From Semisulcospira habei (lineage: Eukaryota; Mollusca; Gastropoda; Semisulcospiridae): 64,000 bases of DNA. Shown here in pieces: positions 12,253-23,210 of this stretch. Under the pieces are notes generated by a model that was not told the DNA's origin, searched no databases, and worked only from the letters and a program-made list of their open reading frames with translations. The position numbers were made by a program, and so were the translations under genes. The stretch covers positions 235,480,318-235,544,317 of the forward strand of contig BTPG01000004.1 in assembly GCA_036245525.1 (NCBI GenBank), read 5' to 3'. The stretch's first letter is position 1. Every line of letters begins with the position of its first letter.

Positions 12253-12339
12253 TCCTTTTTGTCAAGCCATTCTGCCCCAAGACCCAAATCCCCAAATTTT
12301 GAAGTCGTCCTCTGAAGACTGCGTTGCTGTGCAGGACAC

Positions 12340-12437
12340 AGATCGACTATGATAGTTCAAGGGTCATGCCAGAATAGCTTGGCGCCCATAGGCGCCAAGC
12401 TATTCTGGCATCGCCCTTGAACTATCATGGTCGATCT
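12340..12437. mobile_element. MITE-A palindrome, 'ATGCC' subtype
   Basis: Left arm GTCATGCCAGAATAGC, right arm GCTATTCTGGCATCGCC, meeting at GGCGCCCATAGGCGCC. Same subtype as the copies at 30292 and 36641. Outer flank CTGCCCCAAGACCCAAATCC on the left and GGGGCAGAATGAG on the right. Confidence 0.88.
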
Positions 12438-12650
12438 TTATCTTGCTGTGGTGTGGCTGGGGCAGAATGAGTTCGCAGGGAACATTGATTGTGTTTAGTT
12501 AGCAGGGCTGTTTAGAACCTGCGCAACTGTAGATCGGCGTTGACATGGTGAGAATGTTTAGTTTCAGTGGTGGCTAATTTTGTGCTTACAGCTCAGGCCC
12601 TCGGTGTGCGTGCGCTGGTCTGTCAGATTAGAGCTTGTGGTCTAGATTAT

Positions 12651-12711
12651 GTGTGCTGACCCGTGATTTTGGACCTTACCGCCGACAGGCCAAAATCACG
12701 GGTCAGCTCAC
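12651..12711. repeat. Hairpin element, family F
   Basis: GTGTGCTGACCCGTGATTTT at the left pairs with AAAATCACGGGTCAGCTCAC at the right. The left arm motif occurs singly at 3092, 6909, 7717 and 45911, and as a hairpin at 14225. Confidence 0.75.
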
Positions 12712-13137
12712 AAAATGCTTCAGAAGTGTTTTCCTATTTTCCATGGTGATTTTTGTCCAGGTGGTTTTATTTTGGCTTTATGGGTGCGGTAATTGTGGAC
12801 AAGGTACGTGTTGTTTTAGACCTTCCTTCCGTTTCGTTTTATCCTTTTATTTTGTTTCTTATTATAGTTGTTAGTTTCTAAGTATTTACTGAACTTTCTA
12901 ACAATGTTATTGTGGGGGCAGGTATTTTCTGTGGCTTTTACCCGCACACACACTGAACAGAGACCTGCTTGCAAGCAGTGAAACTTGATTTCTCACAAGA
13001 GAGAGATCAGGGAGAGAGATTTTTGTCTATGTATTGATGGTGATGGTTTCATTTGTCATTTTCTCATGCGGTGTTTTAGCTTGGTGGTGGATTACCCCCT
13101 GTGCAGGCAGTCACCAGTGCTGTTTACAGTACCATGC

Positions 13138-13140
13138 ACA

Positions 13141-13181
<41 letters not shown>

Positions 13182-13285
13182 ACAGTAACACACACACTGT
13201 TCACAGTACCACACACACACACACACTCTGTTTACAGTACCACACACACTCTGCACAGAACCAAACTTTTAACAGTTGCACACAT

Positions 13286-13379
<94 letters not shown>

Positions 13380-13930
13380 TTTACAGTACCACACACACAC
13401 TTTTAACGGTACTACACACACACACACTGTTTACAGTACCACACACCTTTAACAGTACCACACACACACACACAGTTTACAGTACCATGCACACTCTTTA
13501 CAGTACCACACACACACTGTTTACAGTACTACACACTCTTTACAGTACCAACACATACACACACACTCTTCACAATACCACACTTTTAAAAGTACATACA
13601 GACACACACACACACTGTTTACAGAACCACACACACTCTTCACAGTACCACATACACACACACACTGTTTTCAGTACCACACACACACACATTTACGCTA
13701 CCACACAGTTTAGCAGTACCACTTACACTGTTTACAATATTAGGCACATTGTTTACAGTACCACACACACACAGTTTACTTTTCCCGCACACAGTTTACA
13801 GTGCCACACACACATTCATCGTACCACACAGTTTAACAGTACCACTTAACTGTTTACAGTACCTTGCACATTGTTTACAGTGCCACATACTGCTTATAGT
13901 ACCCCACACATTGTTTTTAGTACTGGTGTG
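13138..13930. repeat. CA microsatellite and CAGTACCACACAC repeat
   Basis: Blocks of (CA)n, one of about 90 bp at 13285-13378, alternating with TTTACAGTACCACACACAC. The 271-codon ORF across it is Thr/His repeat and not a protein gene. Confidence 0.95.
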
Positions 13931-13950
13931 TGCATGCACAACGGGATTAT

Positions 13951-14033
13951 CTCTTCGGCTGTGGCTAGAGGTTTTGTGTCACGATGATTCCTGCAGGAAC
14001 CGTGACAAACACGCGGCCAACAGCCAGAGGGTT
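13951..14033. repeat. Hairpin element, family C
   Basis: Core ATGATTCCTGCAGGAACC, outer arms CTCTTCGGCTGTGGC / GCCAACAGCCAGAGG. Ends next to GTTAA. Confidence 0.75.
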
Positions 14034-14224
14034 AATATTGGGATGAGAGTGTTTGTCTTTTTCCTGATAACAACATTGGTTTGTTTTGCTCCATGTCATG
14101 CTGGGTTCATGGATGGCATTGTATTGTTTTGCTCATCATGTGTCTGCTGGTCAGTCATTGTGAATGTGACCATCGTTGCAAACTCACTCACCTGTTGACA
14201 CCTGTCCATATGTTGTCTTTGCCA

Positions 14225-14282
14225 TGCGTGTGCTGGTGTGTGATTTTGGACTCTATGGACACCACAATCACAGAGCAGCGCA
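14225..14282. repeat. Hairpin element, family F
   Basis: TGCGTGTGCTGGTGTGTGAT against ATCACAGAGCAGCGCA, with a short loop. Weaker pairing than at 12651. Confidence 0.6.
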
Positions 14283-14488
14283 CCCGTAAATCAAGTGGGT
14301 TTGTACAATTTCTAAAACTGAATGAAGTCGAGGTCATATCCTGTCATTTATTTTGTGCCAATAGAACAAGACGGTGGCAGCTCTGTTTATTTTCCTTCTA
14401 CCATGAACAAAGGCTTGCCAAGACTGCGTCAGGGAAATTTTGATCTTGTCACGACAAGATGGGAGTCTGTACTTCTCAAGGTGTTGGT

Positions 14489-14511
14489 GGGGGGGGGGGG
14501 GGGGGGGGGGG
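14489..14511 (+). repeat. Poly-G tract, 23 bases
   Basis: Uninterrupted run of G. One of at least ten long G or C homopolymers in the window. Confidence 0.95.
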
Positions 14512-14879
14512 CGGGGTGGATGAAGTGAGGCGGCAGTATAGCGATGTGTGAGTTGACCCGTCCGAGGTCCACCCCTCAGCGAGTGATGCATCGCATGCTG
14601 ATGTCTGTGTTTGACCCCGTCACTGAGGAGATAACTAAACACCCCCATCAGCAAGAGGTCTAGAATCGCATCAGCCCACGTACTTGCAGGGCTCATAAGG
14701 ATCTACACCTCGTGTTGAAACCACTTTGAATTCACGTTCCTCTGACTGCTGGAGATCTTTGGTGTGGAATCGACAGTCATTTCACAACACCATCCATGTC
14801 CACTGGCAGTGAAGGGGTTATACACCCCCCACAACCCCCCCCCCCCCCACAACCCCTCCCCCCTTCTTGTGCGTGCAGC

Positions 14880-15720
14880 AACCAATACTGTAAACAGCAC
14901 AATGACACTGTTGTAAACAGCACAGTGACACACTGCTGTAAACAATGACACACTGCTGTAAACAGCATTACACTGCTGTAAACAATGACATACTGCTGTA
15001 AGCAATGACACACTGCTGCAAACAATGGCACACTGCTTTAAACAGTGTGACACTGCTGTAAACAATGACACACTGCTGTAAACAGCATGACACTGCTGTA
15101 AACAATGACACACTACTGTAAAAAATGACACACTGCTGTAAACAGCGTGACACTGCTGTAAACAACGACACACCACTGTAAACAATGACACACTGCTGTA
15201 AATAGCATGACACTGTTGTAAACAATGACACTCTGCCATAAACAGCATGAAACTGCTGTAAACAAGACACACTGCTGTAAACAGCATGACACTGCTGTAA
15301 ACAATGACACTGCTGTAAATAATGACTCACTGCTGTAAACAATGACACACTGCTGTAAACAGCATGACACTGTTGTAAACAATGACACACTGCTGTAGAC
15401 AATGACACACTGCTGTAAACAGCATGACACTGCTGTAAACAATGACACACTGCTGTAAACAGCATGACACACTGCTGTAAACAATGACACTGCTGTAAAC
15501 AATGACACACTGCTGTAAATAATGACTCACTGCTGTAAACAATGACACACTGCTGTAAACAGCATGACACTGCTGTAAACAGTGACACACTGCTGTAGGC
15601 AATGACACACTGCTGTAAACAGCATGACACACTGCTGTAAACAATGTTGCACTGCTGTAATCAATGACACACTGCTGTAAACAGCATGACACTGCTGTAA
15701 ACAATGACACACTGCTGTCG
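14880..15720. repeat. Minisatellite, CTGCTGTAAACA-based
   Basis: About 45 imperfect copies of a 17-20-bp unit (AATGACACACTGCTGTAAAC, alternating with AGCATGACACTGCTGTAAAC). All three minus frames are open because the unit lacks stops in that direction; the ORFs are not genes. Confidence 0.93.
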
Positions 15721-16203
15721 GCAGTACCAATGTCTGCGTGCACAAGATTGTGGGGATGTGGATGTGGCATGAAGGATGTATTGGTAACACTTGCAGGATG
15801 AGGATGGTCACAAAGTAGTCCTGTGTGGCGCTATGCTGTTTCGGGCAGGTTTTGGTTCTGTTCACATTCAGCTTTTCATTTTGACATTGACAGTTTGAAC
15901 CACGTGACTGCTACAGACGATATCACTGAGTGTGGCAATAGTCAATATCACTAAGTGTGGGAATAGTCAATATCACTGGGGGTGGGAATAGTCAATATCA
16001 CCGAGTGTGTCAATAGTCGAGTCTTTTATCGCCAGCAATATGGTCCGTAGCAGGCAGGGGTTACACGTTTGCAGTGTTTGTTTGGGACTTGTTGAGCGCT
16101 AGGCAGTTCCTTGCAACTGTAAAACTGTAAAGTGAGGGATTATTTACAACATGTCTGTATGCCTTTACACAAGTTTTTCAGAACATTGTATGTCGCACTT
16201 GCA

Positions 16204-16247
<44 letters not shown>

Positions 16248-16958
16248 TAATCTACCTACATGAGAGGGAGTTAGACTGCTGTTTTCTGGTTTGTTTCCGT
16301 TGATTGTGCATGTTGTCAAATTTACTGGTAGTTGCATGGGTGGGGTGCAGTTTGGTGTTGCGAGATTTGGCTGATTTGGCCAGAAGCCCTTGTTTTTGAT
16401 TTGATTTGATTTGATTGGAGCCACGTTCTGATACAGAAAATTGTACGTCCATAGTGTCAGCGGTGAAATAATCACAATGTCAGTAGCATGCCACGTTGTC
16501 ATAAAATACAATTTTATGTTTGTAATGTTTGCATATAACCCTGTTGTGCTAATATAAAAAGTTATGTTTGCCATGTCGTTGGTATTCGGCATATCGCCGT
16601 GTGGTGATAAAGTAAACCTGTATGTTTTCTATATCAGTGGTACTCAGCATAGAACTAACAGCAGTGGAGCTGACAGTCTGTCTCTAAGTTTCCACGACAT
16701 TGTGTTTGCAGTTGATATCTCTCTGTTAGTGCTTAGTTTAGAAGTTGTCACTATTGTCCATGTACGTTGACACTCCGCAGCAGGAGACCTGTTGTCCATC
16801 CCTGTAGAGAGAGTCACTAGGTTTTCACGATAAGTGTATCAATACAACAGAACTGGCTTTGAGCGACCACCCTTTGTGAGAAATCCCCTGTCATTAAAGA
16901 TCGTCATCTAGGTGGTGGTGGCGGCCAGTCACAGCGACAGCCACCTAAATGATGGTCT
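15721..16958. other. Unassigned DNA with short repeats
   Basis: Contains a short tandem GAATAGTCAATATCACT repeat (15918-16015), a CA microsatellite at 16205-16245 and a family H hairpin-like segment (GACCACCC..CCACCTAAATGATGGTC) at 16863-16944. No exon recognised. Confidence 0.5.
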
Positions 16959-17162
16959 TGAACTCATTCAGCCTGGCGCATGTATTTCCCAAATTTTGCA
17001 GGCGTCATCTAACAACTATGCACCTGTTGCAGGAGATGGATCACCCATGATAATTCAAGGGTAGTGCCAGATTAGCTTGGGCTGTTTAGAACCTGCGCAA
17101 CTGTAGATCGGCGTTGACATGGTAGACCCATCTCCTGCTGTAGGTCGTCAGGGCTGAATGAC
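16959..17162. mobile_element. MITE-A copy with replaced right arm
   Basis: The left half is normal through GGGTAGTGCCAGATTAGCTT. The right arm of the palindrome is missing. In its place stand about 45 bp (GGGCTGTTTAGAACCTGCGC onward to GACATGGT) identical to 12505-12549. The outer right flank (CCATCTCCTGCTGTAGG) is then resumed. Confidence 0.85.
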
Positions 17163-17212
17163 AGGTGACACCTTTTACCTTTTCATGCCTTCCATTGAGA
17201 GATCACCTGTCA

Positions 17213-17425
17213 TTAACCATTTTTGATCCTGATACACCCATTGCTTGAAATAAATTTGACTACTAGTTCAAGGGTGTTGCCAGAATAGCTTGGCGCCTCA
17301 GGCGCCAAGCTATTCTGGTACCACCCTTGAACTAAACCAGTTGATCTCTCTCCTAATCTGTAATGTAACGTTCATAGGACGATAAGCGAATGTGACAAAA
17401 TCAGCGTGAGGGCGTAACGAGTTAA
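17213..17425. mobile_element. MITE-A copy, 213 bp, TTAA at both ends
   Basis: TTAA at 17213 and 17422. Palindrome arms GTTCAAGGGTGTTGCCAGAA and complement, junction GGCGCCTCAGGCGCC. The outer flanks (CTTGAAATAAATTTGA; CTGTAATGTA) match the copies at 23740 and 33765, a subfamily. Confidence 0.85.
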
Positions 17426-17604
17426 AGTCACTCTTTTCTTACGCAAAAAGCGGCCGCTCAAAGTCAAATTAAGACTTCTGTATAACGAACACCTGTCTTG
17501 AAAGGACACTCTTTTCTTGCAAGCGAGGTGGTTGCTCTGAAGAGTTATTGTTTGTAGTCCAGAAACTGAAGATATTTGTGGGGGTGGGAGGGGTGGGCGG
17601 GCAT

Positions 17605-17606
<2 letters not shown>

Positions 17607-17635
<29 letters not shown>

Positions 17636-17636
17636 G
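17607..17636 (+). repeat. Poly-G tract, 30 bases
   Basis: Uninterrupted G run after GGGCATGA. Its length in the genome may differ because such runs are error-prone in assembly. Confidence 0.95.
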
Positions 17637-17849
17637 CTTTTAGTGTGTTCCGTGCATAAATGACCAGTATACCGTCAGCCAGAGCAACTACGTGTGTACC
17701 AACATTACAAATTGTGTAGCCCACTTGTGCGTGCGTCGCCAGTACCGGTGGCTGCATGAACCTGGGGTGGACTTTGGGAAGCCCAGGACTGAAATTGCTT
17801 AGTGTGGCAGTTGTGACGTACAGAGGGTTAAGCTACACTCCGCAGACTG

Positions 17850-18060
17850 TTAACCCTTGTAGCCCCCGGGTCCCGTTTCTCACATTGGGGAGGTGTTGCC
17901 TGACGACTATGTATCAGTTGCAGGAGATGGACTGACCGTGATAGTTTAAGGGTAGTGCCAGATTAGCTTGGCGCCTGAGGGCGCCAAGCTAATCTGGCAC
18001 TACCCTTGAACTATCACGGTTGATCCATCTCCTGCTGTAGGGATCCGGGGCTAAAAGGAT
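17850..18060. mobile_element. MITE-A copy, about 210 bp
   Basis: TTAA at 17850; the right TTAA has decayed to CTAAAAGG. Arms GATAGTTTAAGGGTAGTGCC and complement, junction GGCGCCTGAGGGCGCC. Outer GCAGGAGATGG/CCATCTCCTGC also pair. Confidence 0.87.
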
Positions 18061-18619
18061 GAAGTCTGCCCTGTCAATACGTGAAAGACAATTACAACAC
18101 AGTTTATTAATATTTCGGATGAAAACTTGTCAAAAAGAGCGTACAAATAAGTACCCAGTTTCCTACTTCTCTTTTCGTGATGGGAAGTGGCATTTGCCAC
18201 TTCGCGTCAGGAAAAGATATTTAAGTAGGAAGTTGTGTACTTGTTGTTTGTGTGTCTGTTTTGAAAAAGGGTTTGTATGCCACTTCCTGTCAGGAAAAGA
18301 TAAGTAGGGAATTGTGTACCTGTCTGTATGTGTATTTTCATAAAGAGTGTTATCGCGAAATATTAATAAATTGTATTGTAACTGTCATTTCGTAGCGCGT
18401 TTCTCTCTTCAGTAGGATGTTCTTTGCATTTTAGGACGCTTGTCAGTCACCTGGATATTTTTAATACATAGTGAAAATTTACTGTTCACAAAACTCAACT
18501 TGCCCCTTATTATGTACTATGTTGTACATTCACAGGGCAGACTTTGTTGTCAAAATGAGCAGAGATTGTGCGTTGTTATTGACAGTATTGAGTGAATGTG
18601 TCAACATTGTGTGTTACAG
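18061..18619. other. Intronic sequence upstream of unc-18 exons
   Basis: AT-rich, with a local repeat of CCACTT(C)..GTCAGGAAAAGATA (about 18189-18302). Presumably intron of the UNC-18-like gene, since the exon at 18620 has a 3' splice site. Confidence 0.5.
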
Positions 18620-21354
18620 GGAAGTCGCCGCAAGTACCACCAGCCCTACCAGACCTTCAATCGCCGCCAGCGGTCCTCGGAACACACGTACCAGATGTCG
18701 CGCTGGACCCCCTACCTCAAGGACATTATGGAGGTGAGTTGTTCCGTGTCATGTCTCTCTCACTTCTAGCGGTACCCTCTTGGTGGCTACTGATGTTAGG
18801 AAAAGACTTTTGACTGGCAGTGAGAACACCGCTTGGCGTATAGTGACGCTTCCTTTTCCCACAAACGGTGTCATCTCTATCAGTCAAAGGGTAAACATGC
18901 CAAGCGCGAACTTAAAATTCACCAAATCTCAAAGTTGTTCTCTGGAGGAGATGAAGCCTAGTCTAGCAGACGGATTGACCATGATAGAGTAGATTCTGTG
19001 GTCGGTCAGAACGGGCTGGGCTGATAGCTTGACCTTTGTACAGTAGACCGTGTGGTCGGTCAAAACGGGCTGGGCTGATAGCTTGACCTTTGTACAGTAG
19101 ACCGTGTGGTCGGTCAGAATAGGCACTGCTGTACCGTAAAGATGAAAGACGTATTTTCTGCCCCTGGACTGTTTGTATGTGGAAAGGTTGTAATTAGATG
19201 TCGGTGTGATGTAGATGTCTTGTTTGTGTGACAAAGATGTCATGGAACATCCACAGCGTTAATCTGTTTAACTCCATGTCTGCATTTTCCAAACTTTGGA
19301 GTTGTCACCTGTTGACTATACCACTTGCAGGAGAGAGATTGACCATGATAATTCAAGGGTAGTGCCAGATTAGCTTGGCGCCCTTAGGCGCCAAGCTAAT
19401 CTAGCACTACCCTTGAATTATCGTAGGTCAATCCATCTCCTGCTGTAGTACATCAGGGCTGAATAGGTTAAAATGTGTTGCGTTTGTGTGACAGGACGCC
19501 ATCGAAGATCGACTGGACCCCAAACACTTTCCTTACCTGTCAGGTGGCGCGTCCTCGCGGCCCTTCAACGTGTCGGGGCATCGCAGGTGAGGCTGCCATT
19601 TTGTTTCTGCAGATCTGATCAACGTTGTTTGGATTTTGACAAGGAAGGACAACATTCAAGCCCCCTCTCCCTTCCCGCCACCCCCCTCCCCCCCCCCCCC
19701 CCCCCCCCCCCCCTCCCCACATCAGTCGCACATCCGTTTTGATGTTTAGATTTCTAACCTATGGTGTGAAGCACATTAATTTCATGGACTTTTCTGGGCT
19801 CCAAGGTAATCCTTTTTAACCCTGTCACTGTGGAGAACAAGTCAACAGGATCGAAGAGACATAGATCCTCATGAGCCCCCGCGTATGTGGGGGGCTGATC
19901 AGGATCTATGCCTGACTCCACTTGTTCATCCATGTTGGCGTTGAATTAGCAAAAATTTGCGACACACAAACTGTGATCACCGGCAGGAACAGGTCGCTTG
20001 GTGTACTAGTCCCAACTGAATGTGTCCAGTTTTCATAGGGCCGATGCGAAGCTGATCTCGGCCCCATGGAGTTGGTTGTCTGATCTGTGGTTGGGTAGAA
20101 TTCCGCGATATATTTTGGCCCGAATGCCAGAGTTAGGGGTCTGAGTTATTCCCAAAAACACAATCATTTTCGAGATTGCAAAACTCCACGTATGATGCAA
20201 AGTAATACACAAAAAAGAAAGGAACATGCTTGGAAAGGACAAGTACATGGATGAACAAGTGGTGTGTCAGCAAGAGGCATAGATCCTCATGAGCCCCCCA
20301 CACATGTGGGGGGCTGATCAGGATCTATGCCTCTTGCATGTGGGCCCTCCTTCACATGTGGGGGGCTGATCAGGATCTATGCCTCTTGCATGTGGGCCCT
20401 CCTTCATATGTGGGGGGCTCATGAGGATCTATGCCTCTTGCATGTGGGCCCTCCTTCAGTGGGTGTTTTTGTGCAAGACTGCACAGCATTGACATCTCGG
20501 TCTGACAGTAGTGAAATCTTGTGGGCAGTGCTCGTTACGGGCAGTGGCACCAGGAGAAAGGCAAGACGAGCTACAAGAGCGGGCCCCGCCTCATCATCTT
20601 TGTCCTGGGAGGCATGACGTACAGCGAGATCCGCTGCGCCTACATCGTCACGCAGGCCGTCAAGAACTGGGAAGTCCTCATCGGTCAGTCGCTCATTTTT
20701 CTCTCTGATGATTATCGCATGGTTTGTTTTTCCCCCTTGACTTGCACTGACGATACCATTCGGCAGAAAAGAGAGGGCCAAAGGGCAGGTTGTCCAAGTT
20801 TGTTTTCTTGTGATGCATCTTTTCGTGGGCAGTACCTGTAAAGGCATTGATCCGTTTGAAAATGAGATGAATGTGGTTAATCCCTTAACTGCCGGGGCAA
20901 GGTGAACGCCACCCATCTGCAAGAGACATAAATCCTCATGAGTCCCCGCATTCTTGAGCCCATTTTCAGTCCCGTTTCGTTCGAGTCTTGCGCACAAATG
21001 TCAGTGTGCAGTGGTTACATCCGTGGTCACTGGTTGTGAAGGGACAACAAGTCTTGGATGGGGTTGGGGGGGGGGGGGGGGAGGGGGGTCTGCACAGCTG
21101 TTTTACCAACAGTTTTTGGCTCATGTGCCGTAGCGTAAGTGAGTCGGTGGTCATGGGTCTGTCGGTCATCCGTAGTAAATTTTAATGTTTATATTTCTCA
21201 GAGACTGTTCAAGCCACAGGTTTAGGCGACATGGGTGTTTTCATGCTGTCCTCAGTCCTACCGTTGTTTTGTTGTGACAGGTGCCACCCACATCCTGACG
21301 CCAGAGGGTTTCCTGGGCGACCTTCGCAGTCTCAGCAACAGTGCAGCCACCTAG
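18620..21354 (+). CDS. unc-18: UNC-18/STXBP1 (Munc18-like) C-terminal exons
   Basis: Sec1/Munc18 proteins bind syntaxin and SNARE complexes and are needed for synaptic and secretory vesicle fusion at the plasma membrane. Four exons are readable: 18620-18733, 19495-19586, 20529-20683 and 21281-21354. Each has AG before and GT after it (donors GTGAGT, GTGAGG, GTCAGT), and all phases join (0, 2, 1). The product ends at TAG 21352-21354. Diagnostic segments are [19 protein letters not shown], then [20 protein letters not shown] and [14 protein letters not shown], which follow the order and spacing of the end of animal Munc18-1/Rop. The tail [14 protein letters not shown] is shorter than the vertebrate one. 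About 144 residues are present; a full protein is near 590, so earlier exons lie to the left and were not recognised in 1-18600. I saw no clear AATAAA within a few hundred bases of the stop. Orthology to unc-18 rather than a paralogue (STXBP2/3) is inferred, since invertebrates usually have one such gene. Confidence 0.93.
19000..19125. repeat. 54-bp tandem duplication in unc-18 intron
   Basis: Two full copies and a partial one of a unit containing ACCGTGTGGTCGGTCA and GGGCTGGGCTGATAGCTTGA. Confidence 0.85.
19268..19471. mobile_element. MITE-A copy inside unc-18 intron, abutting an exon
   Basis: TTAA at 19268 and 19468. Palindrome arms GATAATTCAAGGGTAGTGCC and complement, junction GGCGCCCTTAGGCGCC. 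Only 23 bp separate its right TTAA from the exon starting at 19495, so the branch point may lie in the element. Confidence 0.88.
19688..19713 (+). repeat. Poly-C tract, 26 bases
   Basis: Uninterrupted C run in an intron of the UNC-18-like gene, embedded in further C-rich sequence. On the sense strand it is pyrimidine-rich. Confidence 0.92.
19855..19913. repeat. Hairpin element, family B
   Basis: Arms AGACATAGATCCTCATGAGC and complement, with a short loop (CCCCGCGTATGTGGGGGG). Confidence 0.78.
20269..20457. repeat. Hairpin element, family B, with amplified right arm
   Basis: A complete family B palindrome (AGCAAGAGGCATAGATCC to complement at about 20338) is followed by two more tandem copies, about 60 bp each, of the right arm plus ATGTGGGCCCTCCTTCA. 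It ends 71 bp before the exon at 20529. Confidence 0.85.
21068..21080 (+). repeat. Poly-G run in unc-18 intron
   Basis: G-rich stretch at about 21061-21088 interrupted by a single T and A. Last intron of the UNC-18-like gene. Confidence 0.7.
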
Positions 21355-21550
21355 ACGCACAGTGTATTCCAATGATCTGTCTGTGTCTTTTACTTCCCTG
21401 CTTGTGTCAAGTCAACGACAGCATCCCCCGTATTTCATCAGAAACACTCAGTTTACATATGTACGTCGTTGATGTAGGCACCTTTTGTCAAATCTCATGC
21501 AATGTTTGGCTGTCAGTTTAGAGATGTCCTCAGTCAGCTACATACCAACT

Positions 21551-21760
21551 GCGGGAGGGGTATGGACCACAATAGATCACGGGTAGTGCTGGATTAGCTT
21601 ACTGCCTGTGAGGGGTCATGGTTGATTCCTGAAAGTTAAATTGTAGTGCCTATTAGGCATTACAACTAAACTTCCAGGGATCAGCCATAATACTGCCAGC
21701 TGCCAAGCTAACCAGCACTACCCATGACCTATCACGGCCTGTCTGTGTTCTGCTGCAGGG
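21551..21760. mobile_element. MITE-A copy with a second palindrome in its loop
   Basis: Decayed MITE-A arms (GGGTAGTGCTGGATTAGCTT at the left; AAGCTAACCAGCACTACCC at the right). Between them lies a separate palindrome at about 21617-21690 (GTTGATTCCTGAAAGTTAAA, TTGTAGTGCCTA against TAGGCATTACAA and its complement). The inner palindrome shares no obvious sequence with families A-G. Confidence 0.8.
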
Positions 21761-21935
21761 TGTCGGTGGCAGAGTGAAATTGTCTGGTCAGCTTTCGCGA
21801 GCATTTTTTAGTTGTTCATTTCTGTACATGGATATTTTGTGTAGTTGGATAGGCTTTTGGGCATTCCTGAAAGTATTGGTGTTACATCTTGAAGTACATA
21901 TATATTATTGACCCATTTAGCCCAAGGCACTACAA

Positions 21936-22040
21936 GGGGGAACCATGATAATTCAAGGGTAGTGCCAGATTATCTAGGTGCCTGATGGCGCCTAGCTCAT
22001 TTGGCACTACTCTTTCAATTATCTTGATGGATCCGTCTCG
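21936..22040. mobile_element. MITE-A palindrome, degenerate
   Basis: Arms GATAATTCAAGGGTAGTGCC / GGCACTACTCTTTCAATTATC, junction GGTGCCTGATGGCGCC. Several unmatched substitutions, so an older copy. Confidence 0.8.
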
Positions 22041-22045
22041 TGCAA

Positions 22046-22475
22046 AGTAGTCAAGTGACACCTCTAAAGTGCGACCGTATGGTTAGATGAGTGAGAACAG
22101 TTCTAGTTGTGCTGCATCACGTGTGTGGGGGTGTGTGGCATCGGGCCTCGCCATCTTCGGCCGTGAGGTGAAGCCCACAGGCTGGTGCGTGTTTATATCC
22201 CAGCAAAACAATTTCTATTCAAGTAAAATCAATGTTTCATTTGAAACCCCCGTTTCATTGTTCTTGTACATTTCTTTTTTTTTTTTCAAGCTTCTCCACC
22301 CGATCCCCGTTGCGTGAAATATTTTCATGAATCGTCTGCGGTTGTGTGCGGGTCTGTGATTCCAACCCTAACCCCTTCCCTGCTGCTGGACACACATTTT
22401 GTTTCTGGTGTCTTCATTCAGTCAGCAACCAACAGCCACGGCCATGCTAGCAACATCCATATACATTGGTCTCTC
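22046..22475. other. Unassigned DNA 3' of unc-18
   Basis: Contains a weak family C/F motif (GTGTGCGGGTCTGTGATTCC) near 22344. No exon recognised. Confidence 0.4.
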
Positions 22476-22540
22476 CAAAAGGCATACATCCTGATGAGCC
22501 CCCGCAACTGCAGGGGCTCATCAGGATCTATGCCTTTTGC
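22476..22540. repeat. Hairpin element, family B
   Basis: CAAAAGGCATACATCCTGAT pairs with ATCAGGATCTATGCCTTTTG; core GAGCCCCCGCAACTGCAGGGGCTC. The right arm is typical, and the left has a G-to-C change (ATACATCC). Confidence 0.8.
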
Positions 22541-22992
22541 AGGATCTGTGTGTCTGGCAGTGGGGTCATGTCCACTTTTCTCAGCAGCGAAGGGTTTAAG
22601 GCTGGAAGCTGTCATGTTTGTAATGACAGACCAGCGGCGCGCTTTGTGTGTTTTTTTTTTATTACGTGTCTGTGTAAGTTTGACTCTCTGGGCCGCTGTG
22701 TTTTATATTTTTACTTTTTACGTGCAATATTGCGGGACCAGAATCTGGTATTCCATGAGAAACTTTTTTTGGGGTGTCTTTTCCTTTTCAGATACTATTT
22801 TTTTTTTTATACATGTAGTATTCAATTGTGCTCAGCCAAAAGCAAAAAACTTGACAAACTCTCTGATGAGCAAACTATCATTGGGTGAACCTTACATGTC
22901 AGTTATAATGACCTAACAGTGTGACTAGCGCTGTGGGTGGGCTCCATTTGTACAATTTACACATAAAAATCACATCCATTGGTCATTTCAGG

Positions 22993-23015
22993 CCCCCCCC
23001 CCCCCCCCCCCCCCC
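22993..23015 (+). repeat. Poly-C tract, 23 bases
   Basis: Uninterrupted C run between CAGG and AATCC. Confidence 0.93.
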
Positions 23016-23149
23016 AATCCACATTTTGTAATCATGTAAGTATTATTTTTTTTTGAAGTGCAATTGTTCTGTTAGAGTTTCATAATCTTAGTTGTTTTTG
23101 TTTTAGGTGTTTTTTTGAGCAGAACATGAAAACAAGATTTTTTTAGGTT

Positions 23150-23210
23150 AGTTAGTTATTGTGGTTCAACGCCGAGCAGGTGACTAAGGCCATCTCATGG
23201 CGGAGATTTT
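23150..23210 (-). mobile_element. SINE-type 3' end fragment
   Basis: Reads on the minus strand as a short retroposon tail: CCATGAGATGGCC, then GTCACCTGCTCGGCGTTGAA. Related fragments lie near 36838 (plus strand), 53655 and 55425. The TCG(A/G)CGTT(A/G)AAC motif recurs in many molluscan short retroposons (recalled, not searched). Confidence 0.45.

Noticed and set aside
13034..13849. 271-codon Thr/His-rich ORF
   Set aside because: Pure CA microsatellite; no non-repeat coding sequence.
14703..15770. Cys-rich repetitive ORFs (minus strand)
   Set aside because: All three minus frames are open across the CTGTAAACA array, so frame openness is not evidence of coding.
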